Below are positions 11,216 through 23,034 of a stretch of DNA of 64,000 nucleotides, in pieces. A model generated the notes under the pieces. The model saw nothing but the letters and a program-made list of their open reading frames with translations, did not search any database and was not told where the DNA came from. The stretch spans positions 857,001-921,000 of the forward strand of contig JACEVL010000206.1 of NCBI GenBank assembly GCA_020284085.1, read 5' to 3'. The stretch comes from Aporrectodea caliginosa (Eukaryota > Annelida > Clitellata > Crassiclitellata > Lumbricidae). Position 1 is the first letter of the stretch. Every line of letters starts with the position of its first letter. The translations under genes and the position numbers were made by a program.

Positions 11216-11983
11216 CCAGTTGATGGACAAACTTTACCAAGGCACACTACGTATGCATAAGACAACAGGACTTCAAACATGTGATGTCGACAAGCCATCT
11301 ACAGCAGATTACGACCGATGGCTGTCTCTAGAAGGGTGCAGACTCCAACTCTGCCGGTTTTTGAGGCCGCTATGTCAAAGCACATGCCGATTACAAAAGG
11401 TCCAGAACTGCTACCGCTGCTGCATGTCCTGACCTAGACACCAACTCTGGCATACCCAGAAGTTTGGTATTTCCATCAACTAGAGAAGAAATCAGGAATG
11501 GCAATCTGTTCACTTTGCCCGTGTCTACTCCAGTGATGTCAGGCAGCAGCTTGCAATCGCAGTGCATGACAGATTTTCAGGCTCGAAAGTCATCCATGGT
11601 TAGTTCGGCAGTTTCACTGTGAAAAGATCTTTATTCTGCATGTTTTATGTCTTCTTCACACTTAAAACTTTATTCACATGTACAATAAGGCTATAATATT
11701 TGTAGATTCTACTATTTAAGAGCTTTCTAAAGGTACTACGCATGTCATTATGGGATCAAAGTGTGATCCTACGAAAATTGTCAAACTCAGAAATGTCACG
11801 CGTAAAATAGGAGAAATTGCACAAACTCTATGAGCGTTGGGGGACCCCTAAATATTTTTTAAATGTCAAAACATTTGGAAGGTGTTATTACCGTACCATA
11901 AAGAAACTTTTTGGAGGGACTGCGTTAAAATTTTAATCAATTATTATTTTTCAATGCGGTCATGGGACACCCTACTGTCTCTT

Positions 11984-12340
11984 AGGTTAGCTTAATGCAC
12001 TGATCATTTCTTTTCTATGGGTTCCAGGTCTTTTGTGCCAACCTTATTGCAACAATTACCAAAAGCCAATCGAACAATCGAAAAGGAGAGCTGGTGCTTA
12101 CGTTTTTATATCCACAGTAAGCAGCGTTTTAAAGGTGTCTAATGAGGCCGTTGCAATGACATCTTGTGGCTGCTTGAACTGTTTATACATCTCCTTACCT
12201 TTTGTCGTGTTATTTATAATTTACTACTAGGTAGGTAATTTTGGCAATTACAGAAATGATTAGCGTCGCCCTCCTCCTTTATTCAGGTTTTGGACTGGAA
12301 CTTATCTACGATTCTTTAAATCTTCAGTTAACGACATCTC
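11984..12340 (+). mobile_element. Interrupted composite SINE (3' part)
   Basis: It continues the copy broken at 8964: AGGTTAGCTTAATGCACTGA, GCGTTTTAAAGGTGTCTAAT, AATGACATCTTGTGGCTGC, then GCGTCGCCCTCCTCCTTTAT. It is collinear with 5815-6150. Confidence 0.8.
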
Positions 12341-12394
12341 AACGGGGCAACATCAACCGTTGGCGTCATATTTACAGGACCGCGTCGTATTGAC

Positions 12395-12625
12395 TTGTTT
12401 AATAATAATAATAATAATATCTTTTCTTTAATTAAGCGCCTGACAAACGCACTGCGCTGTACATTTACATGTTATGCAATTGAAACAATCTTAACTAGTT
12501 AACTACTAACAGAACAGACAGCCTGTAATACACGGCGCTAATAGCAGCCTACAAAGCAAATCCGCCCTACGGGGCCGAACTCGGTACCTCTCACTCTCTT
12601 GGCCAGATGTTATCCAACGCGCCAC
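12395..12625 (-). mobile_element. tRNA-derived SINE with (ATT)n tail, reverse copy
   Basis: Reverse of the 6290 subfamily: the (AAT)n tail comes first, then GCGCCTGACAAACGCACTGC, the body and the head GGTACCTCTCACTC...GTTATCCAACGCGCC. Confidence 0.85.
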
Positions 12626-12634
12626 CCCCCCCCC

Positions 12635-12705
12635 ACTGTGTTATGACAAAGATGATTAGCATCACCATCCTCCTTTCTCCAGGCTTGGCACTGGCGCTAC
12701 CAAAT
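12635..12705 (-). repeat. Family A short retroposon, partial
   Basis: GACAAAGATGATTAGCATCA, CCATCCTCCTTTCTCCAGGC, TTGGCACTGGCGCTACC. Confidence 0.65.
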
Positions 12706-12954
12706 ACTACGCGCCCCTTGGTCAACACATACAAAGCAACAATAACAACAACAACAACTAATAATAATAATAATAATAATAATAATCACAACAGCAACAG
12801 CAACAATAAATAAAACATCTGGTAAAATGCCAACTATAGTAGACACCTTTAAAACGTTCTTGCGCATGCTATATATATCTTAGAGTTCATAAAGTCAGTC
12901 AGTACGACTATGGTTGGTTGAATCGTCATTCGAGAACACCACTCGCCCGAAAGA

Positions 12955-13740
<786 letters not shown>

Positions 13741-13889
13741 AGAGACCGGGCTAAGGAGGATTAAGGCTAAGGAGGATTAAGGCGCTGAGAAAAGAAAACG
13801 TCTGAAATTGTTAACGGAAAGTTGGCAAAGACTTAATTGCACGAACAGATCGGTTATAGCGCTTTCTTTAGACACCTTTAAAATGTTTT

Positions 13890-14010
13890 ACCCTGAGCTC
13901 CTCCACTGATGGTACTCTGTCAGTGCCAGTCCCAAGCCACGATAAAAGAGGTGGGCGGCGACGCTAATGGTCTTTGTTACCACACAGTAGTCGTTAAACA
14001 GTAAACAAAC
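13890..14010 (+). repeat. Family A short retroposon
   Basis: CTCCTCCACTGATGGTACTC, GCCAGTCCCAAGCCACGAT, GCGACGCTAATGGTCTTTG, AGTCGTTAAACAG. An M2 module precedes it (13865) and follows it (14036). Confidence 0.75.
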
Positions 14011-14094
14011 AAGACGTTTTGGCGCGCTCTGTTTAGACACCTTTAAAACGATGTCAATAAAGGATATAATTATATGATATACGCATCTAATGTA

Positions 14095-14176
14095 AAAAAG
14101 CTGTAATATGCCAAAACTAATCTTTGTCGGCGGCAACGGCCTATGTTGTCATAAGCTGCCGTTAAACTGTGGACAA
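14095..14176 (+). repeat. Family B short retroposon
   Basis: AAGCTGTAATATGCCAAAAC, CTTTGTCGGCGGCAACGGCC, then GTCATAAGCTGCCGTTAAAC and TGTGGAC. The 14180-14385 stretch after it shows nothing recognisable. Confidence 0.85.
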
Positions 14177-14568
14177 ACAAAACTGACGTGTTACTATGTG
14201 TATCCCACCTGATAGCGGTTTTGACTAAAATTACTTAACCAGAAAGTGCATTTTAACCCTAATTCTACCAAATCGTATCCTTTTTTTTACCACGATGATG
14301 TTGTTTATTGGGTTACATCAAAACTAAATACTCCTCATTCTCTCCCTCCTGTACGGCCGCTATTTCCATCACATTCCCACTTTAGGACCAATTGAGCTGT
14401 CGCTCCGGCCTGACCCCCCTGGATCTGTCCTGGCACCGAAACTCGAGATTTCTGTTCCACCAGTACCTCTAACCAACTCAGTTATAATGAGCATACTGAC
14501 GTACACCGTCAATGGGAAGATGAGACGGCAATGTAGAGGACTGGATGCCCACCTGCATATGCGGAGGC

Positions 14569-14838
14569 GGTTCCACGACAAATGGTTCTCTGCCAAAAGG
14601 TTCACGACACAAGGTTCACGACGAAAGTTTGACGACAATAGGTTGACATAAGATAATTTAGCAACCTAAACTACGGGTTTGCCATTATAAGTAGGCCTAT
14701 ACTACGATTAGATTACTTATTTTAAATGTGCCTCTGATTTGTTGATAAGCTACTTGTTGTGAACCTCTTGTCGTCAACCTTTTGTCCGTGAACCTTTTGT
14801 CGGTGAACCATTTGCGGTGAACCATTTGTCGTGACACC
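14569..14838. mobile_element. Fold-back (MULE-like) element with 9-bp target duplication
   Basis: TGCGGAGGC at 14560-14568 and again at 14839-14847 flanks a 270-bp element. Its arms of about 75 bp are inverted and each built of 3-5 units like ACGACAAAAGGTTC; the centre (about 110 bp) is AT-rich with no coding capacity. The left tip is GGTTCCACGACAAATGG, the right tip reversed is GGTGTCACGACAAATGG. Confidence 0.8.
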
Positions 14839-14904
14839 TGCGGAGGCTAGGAAACTGAAGTCGCTAGCACGTCACACCCATGATAGTTGTTTAATGTAAG
14901 GCAC

Positions 14905-14992
14905 GGATCCACAGTTTAACGGCAGCTTATGACAACATAGGCCGTAGCCGCCGACAAAGATTTTTTGGCATATTACAACTCTTAAGCCTCAC
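14905..14992 (-). repeat. Family B short retroposon with target duplication
   Basis: An 88-bp family B copy (reverse) is flanked by AATGTAAGGCAC (14893-14904) and AATGCAAGGCAC (14993-15004), one mismatch in 12. Confidence 0.85.
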
Positions 14993-15086
14993 AATGCAAG
15001 GCACTGATCGTTTCTTCCTATTTATATGGCCATTTTAAGTCCTAGGAAAGGTTTGCAAGAGACTGCATTCTGCTATAGTTATTATT

Positions 15087-15200
15087 GGTGGTTTTTCTGT
15101 TTAACGACTAGCTGTGTGGTAACAAAGACCATTAGCGTCGCCCTCCTCCTTTATCCAGGCTTGGGACTGGCACTGTCAGAAAGCGAACAGTGGCGGAGTT
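15087..15200 (-). repeat. Family A short retroposon with 13-bp target duplication
   Basis: Flanked by TATAGTTATTATT at 15074-15086 and 15201-15213. Reverse of family A: TTTAACGACTAGCTGTGTGG, TTAGCGTCGCCCTCCTCC, GAACAGTGGCGGAGTT. Closest relative in the window is 59550-59666. Confidence 0.9.
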
Positions 15201-15224
15201 TATAGTTATTATTATTATTTTTTA

Positions 15225-15850
15225 TTTGACCACAGTTTAACGTCGTCCTATGACATCAAAGGCCGTTGACGACAATACAGAAATATACAATACAATCAGA
15301 ACAAGAAACTTATAGCATCCGATCAACACCATTAAAGGTGTCGAAACGGAGCTTTACAATTTCAATAATATTCAATATTTTTGCAACATAAAGTATTTCA
15401 TCTTCATTATTATGTCCTAACAAATTTCATTAACTAACAAAACATACATGTATTATAATTTATCAAGGTATTCTTTTAAAAAGTTTATGTATCTAACAAA
15501 AACACTATGATAAAAAAGTTCATTAACCAGAGAAGTATACATGTATTATAATTGTTTAAAGTACTCTTTTAAATTGTTCATGTATCTAAAACATAGAATA
15601 CAATCAGAACCAGAAACTTATAGCATCCAAACGATACCATTAAAGGTGTCAAAACGAAGCTTTACAATTTCATTAATATTCAATATTTTTACAACATATA
15701 AAGTATTTCATCTCATACTGTCTGTGATTATTATGTCCTGACAAATTTCATTAACTAACAAAGCATACATGTATCATAATTGATTCAGGTATTCCTTTAA
15801 ACTGTTCATGTACATTAACCAAAACATACTATATGCAATATTGAAAAACT
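15225..15850. repeat. Family C copy and a ~310-bp tandem duplication
   Basis: TTTAACGTCGTCCTATGACA (family C) starts the stretch. Then AGAAACTTATAGCATCC, ACCATTAAAGGTGTC and TTTCATTAACTAACAAA occur twice in the same order, at about 15302 and 15612, giving two diverged tandem copies. Confidence 0.75.
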
Positions 15851-16012
15851 AAAGTTGAATGATATTAATATTGTAACATGCATATTCATTAACCAATAAG
15901 TAATGTTTATAATTTTCTAACATTAGGTTCTTATTATTATGACATAACACATTTTAAACAAAAATCAACAGTTGAAAAGTTATTATTATTATTCCACAGT
16001 TATTATTATTGT

Positions 16013-16260
16013 GTCCACAGTTTAACGGCAGCTTATGACAACATAGGCCGTTGTCGCCGACAAAGATTAGTTTTGGCATATTACAGCTGGGTTTTTATTA
16101 TTATTTTATTTATTTAGAACAAGGTTTAACGTCGTCATATGACATCAAAGGCCGTTGACGACTTTATTATTATTGGATTGGATCCTCAGTTTAACGGCAG
16201 CTTATGACATCATAGGCCGTTTCCGCCGACAAAGATTAGTTTTTGGCATATTATTCCACA
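16013..16260 (-). repeat. Two family B copies and one family C copy
   Basis: Family B (reverse) at 16013-16088 and 16186-16255, with family C (TTTAACGTCGTCATATGACA) at 16118-16162 between them, separated by ATT-rich DNA. Confidence 0.85.
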
Positions 16261-16327
16261 GTTTTTATTTTATAGGACCGTTGTGAGGCTTAAAAAGGGT
16301 GTTTAAGGTACTACTCATGTGTTTTTT

Positions 16328-16432
16328 TCGCATTTGTCGGGGCACATTTGTCAGAGCGCATTTGTCAGGGCGCATTTGTCGGGGCTCTTTTGACGGGCGC
16401 ATTTGTCAGAGGCGCTTTGGCGGGTAACCCTT
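16328..16432. repeat. ~15-bp minisatellite
   Basis: Units of GGGCGCATTTGTCAG repeat about seven times with variants. The motif resembles the arm units of the fold-back element at 14569. Confidence 0.7.
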
Positions 16433-16724
16433 GAAATGAGTGCCTTCAGTACATCCCATCATGGGTTTAATCTAATATTAGAATTTCTGTGACGCCCTAA
16501 CAATAAGGCACTCGGAATCAAACGACGAGACAGATAGACGGCCTAAGGATGATAAAGACGCCGCATGAGAAAAGAAAATATCTGGAGTCGTTAACGGAAA
16601 GGTAGCAAGGACTTAATTGCACGAACAGATTTTGCAAGTAGGCAAGGTAACCGCCTGGTTGTAGAGTTTTCCTTAGACACCTTTAACATGTTGCAGACTA
16701 TACTATAATTACAAGGTTAAGCTA

Positions 16725-16920
16725 GAGCTGTAATATGCCAAAACTAATCTTTGTCGGCGGTAACGGCCTATGTTGTCATAAGCTGCCGTTAAACTGTGGA
16801 CACACACAACATGCAAATGTCATACTTAAACTGGAGGATTGAGCTGTAATATGCCAAAAACTAATCTTTGTCGGCGGCAACGGCCTATGTTGTCATAAGC
16901 TGCCGTTAACTGTGGATCCA
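16725..16920 (+). repeat. Two family B copies in direct orientation
   Basis: Copies at 16725-16805 and 16842-16920, both AGCTGTAATATGCC ... GCTGCCGTTAA, 35 bp apart. Confidence 0.88.
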
Positions 16921-17004
16921 TATTGGAACAGTCCCATTACTGCTGGATACCACCTGCAACTGACGAGTTAACTGAACGTATTTGTTCTTAGTGGAAGGCT
17001 GCTT

Positions 17005-17180
17005 AACTCCGCCACTGTTGGCTTTCTGATAGTGCCAGTCCCAAGCATAGATAAAGGAGGAGGGCAACGCTAATGGTCTTTGTAACCACACAGCTAGTTG
17101 TTAAAAAGGAAATACAGTACACACAACATGCAACTGGTTAACTCTTTAGACACCTTAGAAATGCTGTCAATAAATGCTAT
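17005..17180 (+). repeat. Family A copy followed by M2 module
   Basis: AACTCCGCCACTGTTGGC, GCCAGTCCCAAGCATAGAT, GGCAACGCTAATGGTC, AGTTGTTAAAAAGG, then TTTAGACACCTTAGAAATGC and AATAAATGCTATATAC. 17185-17690 has no gene; a family A-like GTCGCCCCTCCCGGCTTGGG lies near 17535. Confidence 0.75.
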
Positions 17181-17691
17181 ATACAATTATAGGCATCCAT
17201 AATGGACAGCTTTTGGTTGCGCGGACTAAAATACGTAAGCAGAATAAGTGCATTTAACCCTAATTATACCAAATGGTAGTTTTTTACCCCCCATAATGTA
17301 GTTTATTGGGCTACATCGAAACTATATATGCCTACTCCTCATTCTCTCGCTTGTTAGAGGTTTCATCCCAGACTGAAACCCGAAATTGATCCGCCTTTTC
17401 GATCACATTCGCATTCCACTTTAGGACTACTCTGCCCCCCCCGCGTCCCACGAGATCTGTCCTGGCACCGAAACATCTATAGGTAACAATAGTTTACCGT
17501 CTCTAACGACGTATTATGTCTGCCAGGGCCGTTGACGTCGCCCCTCCCGGCTTGGGACTGGCACTACTAGAGAACTGGCAGTGACGGAGTTAACAGCTAG
17601 GCTATTGTGGACCTTGATTTGATATAGCGCCGTCCTTCCAAAGTTCAGAATTTATAGTGCATCCAGCAATTCACTCATTTCGACCCATCCA

Positions 17692-17851
17692 TACACATAC
17701 ATACATACATACATACATACATACATACATACATACATACATACATACATACATACATACATACATACATACATACATACATACATACATACATACATAC
17801 ATACATACATACATACATACATACATACATACATACATACATACATACATG
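17692..17851. repeat. (ACAT)n microsatellite, 160 bp
   Basis: About 40 uninterrupted ACAT units. Confidence 0.98.
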
Positions 17852-17884
17852 TATACGTTCTATCACTGTTTGTTTAAATGACGT

Positions 17885-18165
17885 CACTTTGCTGGATAAT
17901 GTAGCGGTTAGCGTGTTGGACTCTCAATCGAGAGGTCGGGGTTGAAATCCCCGCCAGGCAGTAATTTGACTCGAGATTTCTGTTCCAACAGCACCCCCTA
18001 GCCAATTCAGCTATAATGAGCCTACTGACGTACACCGTCGAAGGGAAGATGAGACGGCGAGGGAGAGGGCTTATCACCCTCATATACGGAGGCTAAGAAA
18101 ATGAAGTCGCTAACACTTCACACCCATGGCTGCTTCAGGGCTAAGCTTAAGGGACTGCTCTTCTC
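17885..18165 (+). mobile_element. tRNA-derived SINE, full-length reference copy
   Basis: The head TAGCGGTTAGCGTGTTGGAC and B box GGGGTTGAAATCCCCGCC form a tRNA-like promoter of about 60 bp. The body is GAGATTTCTGTTCCAACAGC, TATAATGAGCCTACTGACG, GAAGATGAGACGGCGAGGGA and the end ATACGGAGGCTAAGAAAATG. No intact tRNA gene is implied. Confidence 0.88.
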
Positions 18166-18213
18166 CTAGTTTTTATGACCATTTTCAGCGAAAACCTGTA
18201 CTAGTTATATATT

Positions 18214-18299
18214 GGATCCTCAGTTTAACGGCAGCTTATGACAACAGAGGCCGTTGCCGCCGACAAAGATTAGTTTTTGGCATATTACAGCTCAATAAA
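18214..18299 (-). repeat. Family B short retroposon with 12-bp target duplication
   Basis: TAGTTATATATT at 18202-18213 and 18300-18311 flanks the 86-bp reverse copy, which starts GGATCCTCAG (its 3' end). Confidence 0.9.
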
Positions 18300-18359
18300 T
18301 AGTTATATATTTTTCAGCATCTATTCATTTTATAGGACCATTGTGAGGCTTAAAAAGGG

Positions 18360-19250
18360 TGTGTAAGGTACTACTCCTCTTCCTCTTCTTCTACGTCACA
18401 TTACATCACATCTCGTTCGCTATACTCCCGTTAGTTGCGTTCGAATTCTTCCGCAGAACACTTTTTCATCCACGCCATCATCAATTGCCGGCTACACGGA
18501 TTCACCGTTCATCTAAAGCCCTAAGCCGCGACATAAAAGCGACGGCGGATTTAAACAATAACGACCTAATCCTCCGCAAACTAGCAGAGTGCGGACGGAC
18601 CCGACATAACTCAGAACCCCTCTCAACCCGTTTTGACCCGACCAGCATCCTACAACGCCGCACGATAACATTCACATGGTCGGATCGGCTCTTAATGCAG
18701 TCCTTGTACGGGGCGAGATAAGCTGAAATGTGTCCAGCGACTGCGGCTAAGCGCAAGAGTTGTGGGTCTCCGGACGGCCGAGTGATGTATGGGGCCCTGC
18801 CTTGGACAGCCAACGACGCCGCCGCCGACACGCCAGCCGGCAAGATAAAAGGATGAGCCTGAAATATTATTTCGGTGCGGCCAGCGGTAAAGGTGATTAT
18901 CTGTCCCGCAGAGGTAGGGACCGTACGACCAGCGTCCCGTGTGATGCTACGTAAAGTTTCGGCGTGATGTGCCCCGACGGTTGGCGCTGCGTTTCTGCTG
19001 ATATGGGGATTAGGAGGGACGGAATACGATGATGAAAACTTTGCCGACAATCGCAAGCTGTGCAGGCGCGTCCACGTTGACCAGTTGTAGATTTAAGTCA
19101 ATGGAGCGTGAGGCAGTTACGGCGAAACGTGCTGGTTAAGATCGGAAATCACGCGTGGCTATTTGTTAGATTCGGTTTAGCAGCTATGGACCAATGCTAT
19201 GGTGTGTGATTAGCTCCACGTAGCACGCGGCTTTTAAAGGAAAATCTGGT
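18360..19250. other. Unique GC-richer region, no recognised gene
   Basis: About 900 bp with few repeats and many CpG, a rarity in this window. Open frames on both strands (e.g. minus 19056-18502, 184 codons) show no domain I recognise and no protein-like composition. It might be a promoter or 5' exon region, but nothing specific supports that. Confidence 0.3.
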
Positions 19251-19264
19251 AGTTACTATCAGAA

Positions 19265-19890
19265 ATCACGCCAAGATATTTGTTAGTGCTTTTCTCCTCC
19301 TCCTTCTTTTTCTCCACCTCCTCCTCCTTATCCTACTCCTACTTCTGTCTCTTTATACTATTCTTCTTTTCTCCTACTCCTCCTTCTTTTTCTCCCCTTT
19401 TTCTCTTTTCTACCCTCCTTTTCCCACCTCTTCCTCTCTACTCTATACTCATCTCTTGTTCTTCTCTTTCTCACTCTCTCCATTTCACTTCCATTCTCCT
19501 TCTCTGCCTCCTTGCTCTTCTCATTGTTCTCCTTCTTATCCCATCCTCCTCATGCTCCTCCTTCTCTTTCATCTTTCCTTCTCAAATTCTTCTCTTTCAT
19601 CTTTCCTTCTCAAATTCTTCTGTTTCTTGTTTTCCTCTTCCTCCTCCTCTTTCTTTTTCTCTTCCTTCTTCCCTCTTCCTCCTCGTCGTGCTCCTCCTTC
19701 TCCTTCATCTTTCTTTCTCCCATTCTTCTCATTCTAATCCTCCTCCTCCTCCTCCTCCTCCTCATCCTCCTCTTTCTTCTTCTCCATCCTACTCCTTCTC
19801 TGTCTTCTCCTTCTTCTTCCTGCTCTTCTTTCTTGTTCATCGTTCTCGTCCTCCTCCTCGTCCTCCTCATTTTCCTCCGTCTATCTATCT
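19265..19890. repeat. Polypyrimidine tract of about 600 bp
   Basis: Almost pure C/T on the + strand with CTCCTC, CTTCTT and TTCTCC units; a strand-asymmetric stretch capable of triplex (H-DNA) formation. 19895-20170 after it is unique and unassigned. Confidence 0.9.
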
Positions 19891-20174
19891 GAGGACTCTG
19901 TCCGTGCTTCCGTTCTGCCGCAGAGTGTCGCCAGTGTTCCAAGTCCTGTCGTCAATTTATTTCGTCACCAGAGATCGTCCTGTCTGACGCTTTCCAATTG
20001 AGACGCTTTATCGTCCGTCGCCGCATCAACGCAGCCGAGGGAGAGAGGGAGGGAGCCACGGACAGGAACCTCGGCCGCAGCCCATCTGCATCCAATATGA
20101 TGAACCACTGCTATACGTATGCAGGGGGGCTCGACCGACCGACCATGTGGGCTTGTTTAGCCGTCTTTATCTCA

Positions 20175-20535
20175 TGGGGTAAAGTTTCACATTCTGTCTC
20201 TGTCTGTCCGTTCGTGTGTGTGTGTGTGTGGCTGGCTGCCTGTCTACCTATCAATCTGTCGGTCTGTCTGTCTGTTTGGCTATATCTCGGTCTATGTGTC
20301 TGTCTCTCTGTCTGTCCATCGGTCCGTCCATGCGTCTGTCTGTCAACCTATCTGTCTCTCTCTCTCTCTCTGTATGTTCAACTGTCTGTCGGTCTGCCTG
20401 TCTGTCTTTCCGTTTGTCTATCTATCTTTCTGTCTATCTATCTTACAGTCTGTCTGTTCGTTTGGCTGTCTATCTATCTGTCTATATTTCAGTCTGTGTG
20501 TCTGTTTGCTTGTCTGTCAGTCTGTCTGCCGGTGT
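20175..20535. repeat. Degenerate (GTCT)n tract
   Basis: About 350 bp of GTCT/GTCTAT units. 20540-21235 that follows is unique DNA without a recognisable gene. Confidence 0.9.
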
Positions 20536-21239
20536 CTGCCTTCAATCAACCCGCTCCCGTTGTTTTGGTGAATCCACTTTGCCAGATATTTTGCCAGGGC
20601 TGCGAGATAAGGAGAGAGAGGCCGCGACGAAGATTGAAAGCAGATCCGACCTGCTGGCACTTTCCGCCCTTCTTCTTCTGACTCGCCGTTGACGCCAGAT
20701 GCCGGTCTATAATACACAGAGGGATGCACTGCATTTCGGAGCAGATGGTGCTTGCTATCTCGGCCGTGAGGAGACCGCAGCGCCCGCTCCTGATGCACTG
20801 AGAGTTTGAGATGGTCTGGGGTAAGCAAGGTAAATGTTTGTGCTGGAAGTGGTTGCGGTGGTAAAAAAAATGTCGGCAGTGGCAGAGAGTGATGGGGAAC
20901 ACGCGTTCGAGAGGGCTGGGACCGATTTGCGGATTGGATGTAAGTCTATCTGGGGTTGGTCTCCTGTTGGGGAGTTGATTAAGGCTCTCACGCCCCGTAA
21001 TGAAACGAAGGGGGTGGGGCGAATTAGATGATCGTGGACCCTTACTGGAAGACCCTGGATACAACGTCGGTGAGGCTCAGGACTCTGCGGATTGATTCCC
21101 AGATACTTCTGTTTGGGCGGAGTTCGCACAGAAGGTTCGAATTAGAAATCGATGGATTTCAGACCCAGCACCATAACGAACTGAGTGATCGAGTGCTCGA
21201 ATTGTTTAACGAGTTTGAAGGTTCAACTCTCAACCATGC

Positions 21240-21990
21240 ATACAGCTATACATAAATACAAACATACGTAGATACATACATATATGAATGCATACATAAA
21301 TAGGCCTACATACGTAGATACATACATACACATAGATGCTACCTACATACATACATACATACATACATACATACATACATACATACATACATACATGCAT
21401 ACATACATACATACATACATACATACATACATACATACATACATACATACATACATACATACATACATACATACATACATACATGCATACATACATACAT
21501 GCATACATACATACATACATACATACATACATACATACATACATACATACATGCACTTAGATGATACCTACATACATACATACATACACCTAGAATCATA
21601 GATGATACCTACACAGTCATACTTCAATCCATACACAGAAATAAATGCCTGTATAAATAACCTAAAACGGATAGATATACACTGACAGTCTGACACAGAT
21701 ACAAACGTAGGGACATTTTATAGGTGCATGCATTCATTAATACACACATACGTACATACATACAGTTACAAACATAACATATATTCATGCATGCATACAT
21801 ATACATAGACGTACTGTACATGCGTATGCGTACGGTCATACACATTGCATACACTATTACATATACACATTCCGATGTACAATACCAACCTATGTATGTA
21901 TGTATATACATGTATATATATGCACGTTGATACATAGATGTATATGCTAGGTTCATTTATGTAAACAGCTGAGATGAGGTTCACACACGC
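21240..21990. repeat. (ACAT)n microsatellite and decayed flanks
   Basis: A near-perfect ACAT array from 21340 to 21555 with scattered GCAT units, then degenerate ATAC-rich DNA to about 21990. 21990-22900 shows no feature I can support. Confidence 0.95.
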
Positions 21991-23034
21991 ATCCACACAC
22001 TCGCATACCTTCACATACCTGAACACTTAGCAGAACTACCTGTCGAAGACCACCCAAGGCGTCGCATTATACAGGTGTCTTTTAATACACTCGCGGATAT
22101 ATGCATGCAGGACATACATACATGTACCTACACACATATATATATGTTCGCCAGCTGTATATATGGGGTCTAAAGGAAGAGTAAGTTGCATTGCAGACTG
22201 TTTATCTGGATGATTATATTGTACTCTAAGTTAGACAATCTGTCATACTTGTTATATATTATTACGTTGAGTTTGTGATAGGATTTCACCAATTTTAATG
22301 TTAATTTGCTCAATGATGCCTCAATCCAAGAAAATTAAGGAAGTAATGTGAACAGGTGTTTTCTATTAGTGTATATTATATGTATAATGTGTCTGAGCCG
22401 AACAGGTGTCGATGTAAATACGCCAGGTTGAACAGGTATTCGCGGCGCCTTACCTTATGTAACTAATTGGCCGAGGATAGCTATGCATTGTGACGCCAAT
22501 ACTAAGCTGCTGATGTATAGTTAATTTTGAAATTTGAACAGTGTATAACATAATATAGTCGATTTGTGCTGACTATGTGTAAAAGACTGAGTTGAAATTC
22601 AATATTATATTGGTTTCATATGTTTTAAAAGAAAGAAGAAATATTTGAAAATGTTGAAGGGTGTAAATGTGACTTCATAGCCACGTCCTATCAAAGATTA
22701 ATAATTCTGCATAGTGCATAGTGCATAGTGCGACCCCGCAGATGGTCTTTAGCAGGTAGTTCTGATAATAATTCAGCAAGTTCTTTAGCCTATCTGTGAA
22801 CGGAATATAAGTTTTTTCTGCTGTCTTCTTAGCATCAACAAACTTTGATCGATACTCCTTGGTGTCAACAAGTGCTGCTTCACTTTCTGATAATCGTCTA
22901 TACATCAGCGTAAGATAATCTGCTTAGAACGGTTCTAGCTTTTGAAGTCATCAACGGTATAGCAATAGTTTAAGTTAACCAAGAACTGCATATATATAGT
23001 CACGTTGAAACTACAAAACGCGTTCCCCACCGTT

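Larger units (their letters stand above)
8965..11974. mobile_element. 3.0-kb inverted-repeat DNA transposon with 9-bp target duplication
   Basis: The left end TAGGGTGTCCC and the right end GGGACACCCTA are the tips of inverted repeats at least 250 bp long: 8965-9221 matches the reverse of 11655-11974, sharing ATATTTAGGGGTCCCCCAA and AGCTCTTAAATAGTAGAATC. The flanks carry CTGTCTCTT at 8956-8964 and 11975-11983. A long TIR with a 9-bp duplication is Mutator-like in form, but the internal protein remnant is of another, unnamed type. The element contains an RTE LINE fragment (9320-9835). Confidence 0.85.
14390..15060 (+). mobile_element. SINE broken by two later insertions
   Basis: SINE body GAGATTTCTGTTCCACCAG at 14441, then ATGCGGAGGC at 14559. 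It is split by the fold-back element (14569-14838), resumes with TGCGGAGGCTAGGAAACTGA, and is split again by family B (14905-14992) before ending with GCACTGATCGTTTCTTCC. Confidence 0.75.

Noticed and set aside
17890..17965. tRNA gene
   Set aside because: A- and B-box-like sequences exist, but they do not fold into a full cloverleaf and are followed by a SINE body; the same holds at 6290, 7305, 26018, 36410, 37500, 41445 and 46560.
18502..19056. Minus-strand gene of 184 codons, and the + frame at 18359-18721
   Set aside because: No recognisable domain, composition typical of GC-richer non-coding DNA, several overlapping open frames on both strands.
19280..19987. A 235-codon Ser/Phe/Leu-rich membrane-like protein
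   Set aside because: It is the polypyrimidine tract, which lacks stop codons because TAA, TAG and TGA need purines.
20546..21129. Minus-strand open frames of 103-172 codons
   Set aside because: Three overlapping frames without domain or splice support; no repeat of a known protein motif.
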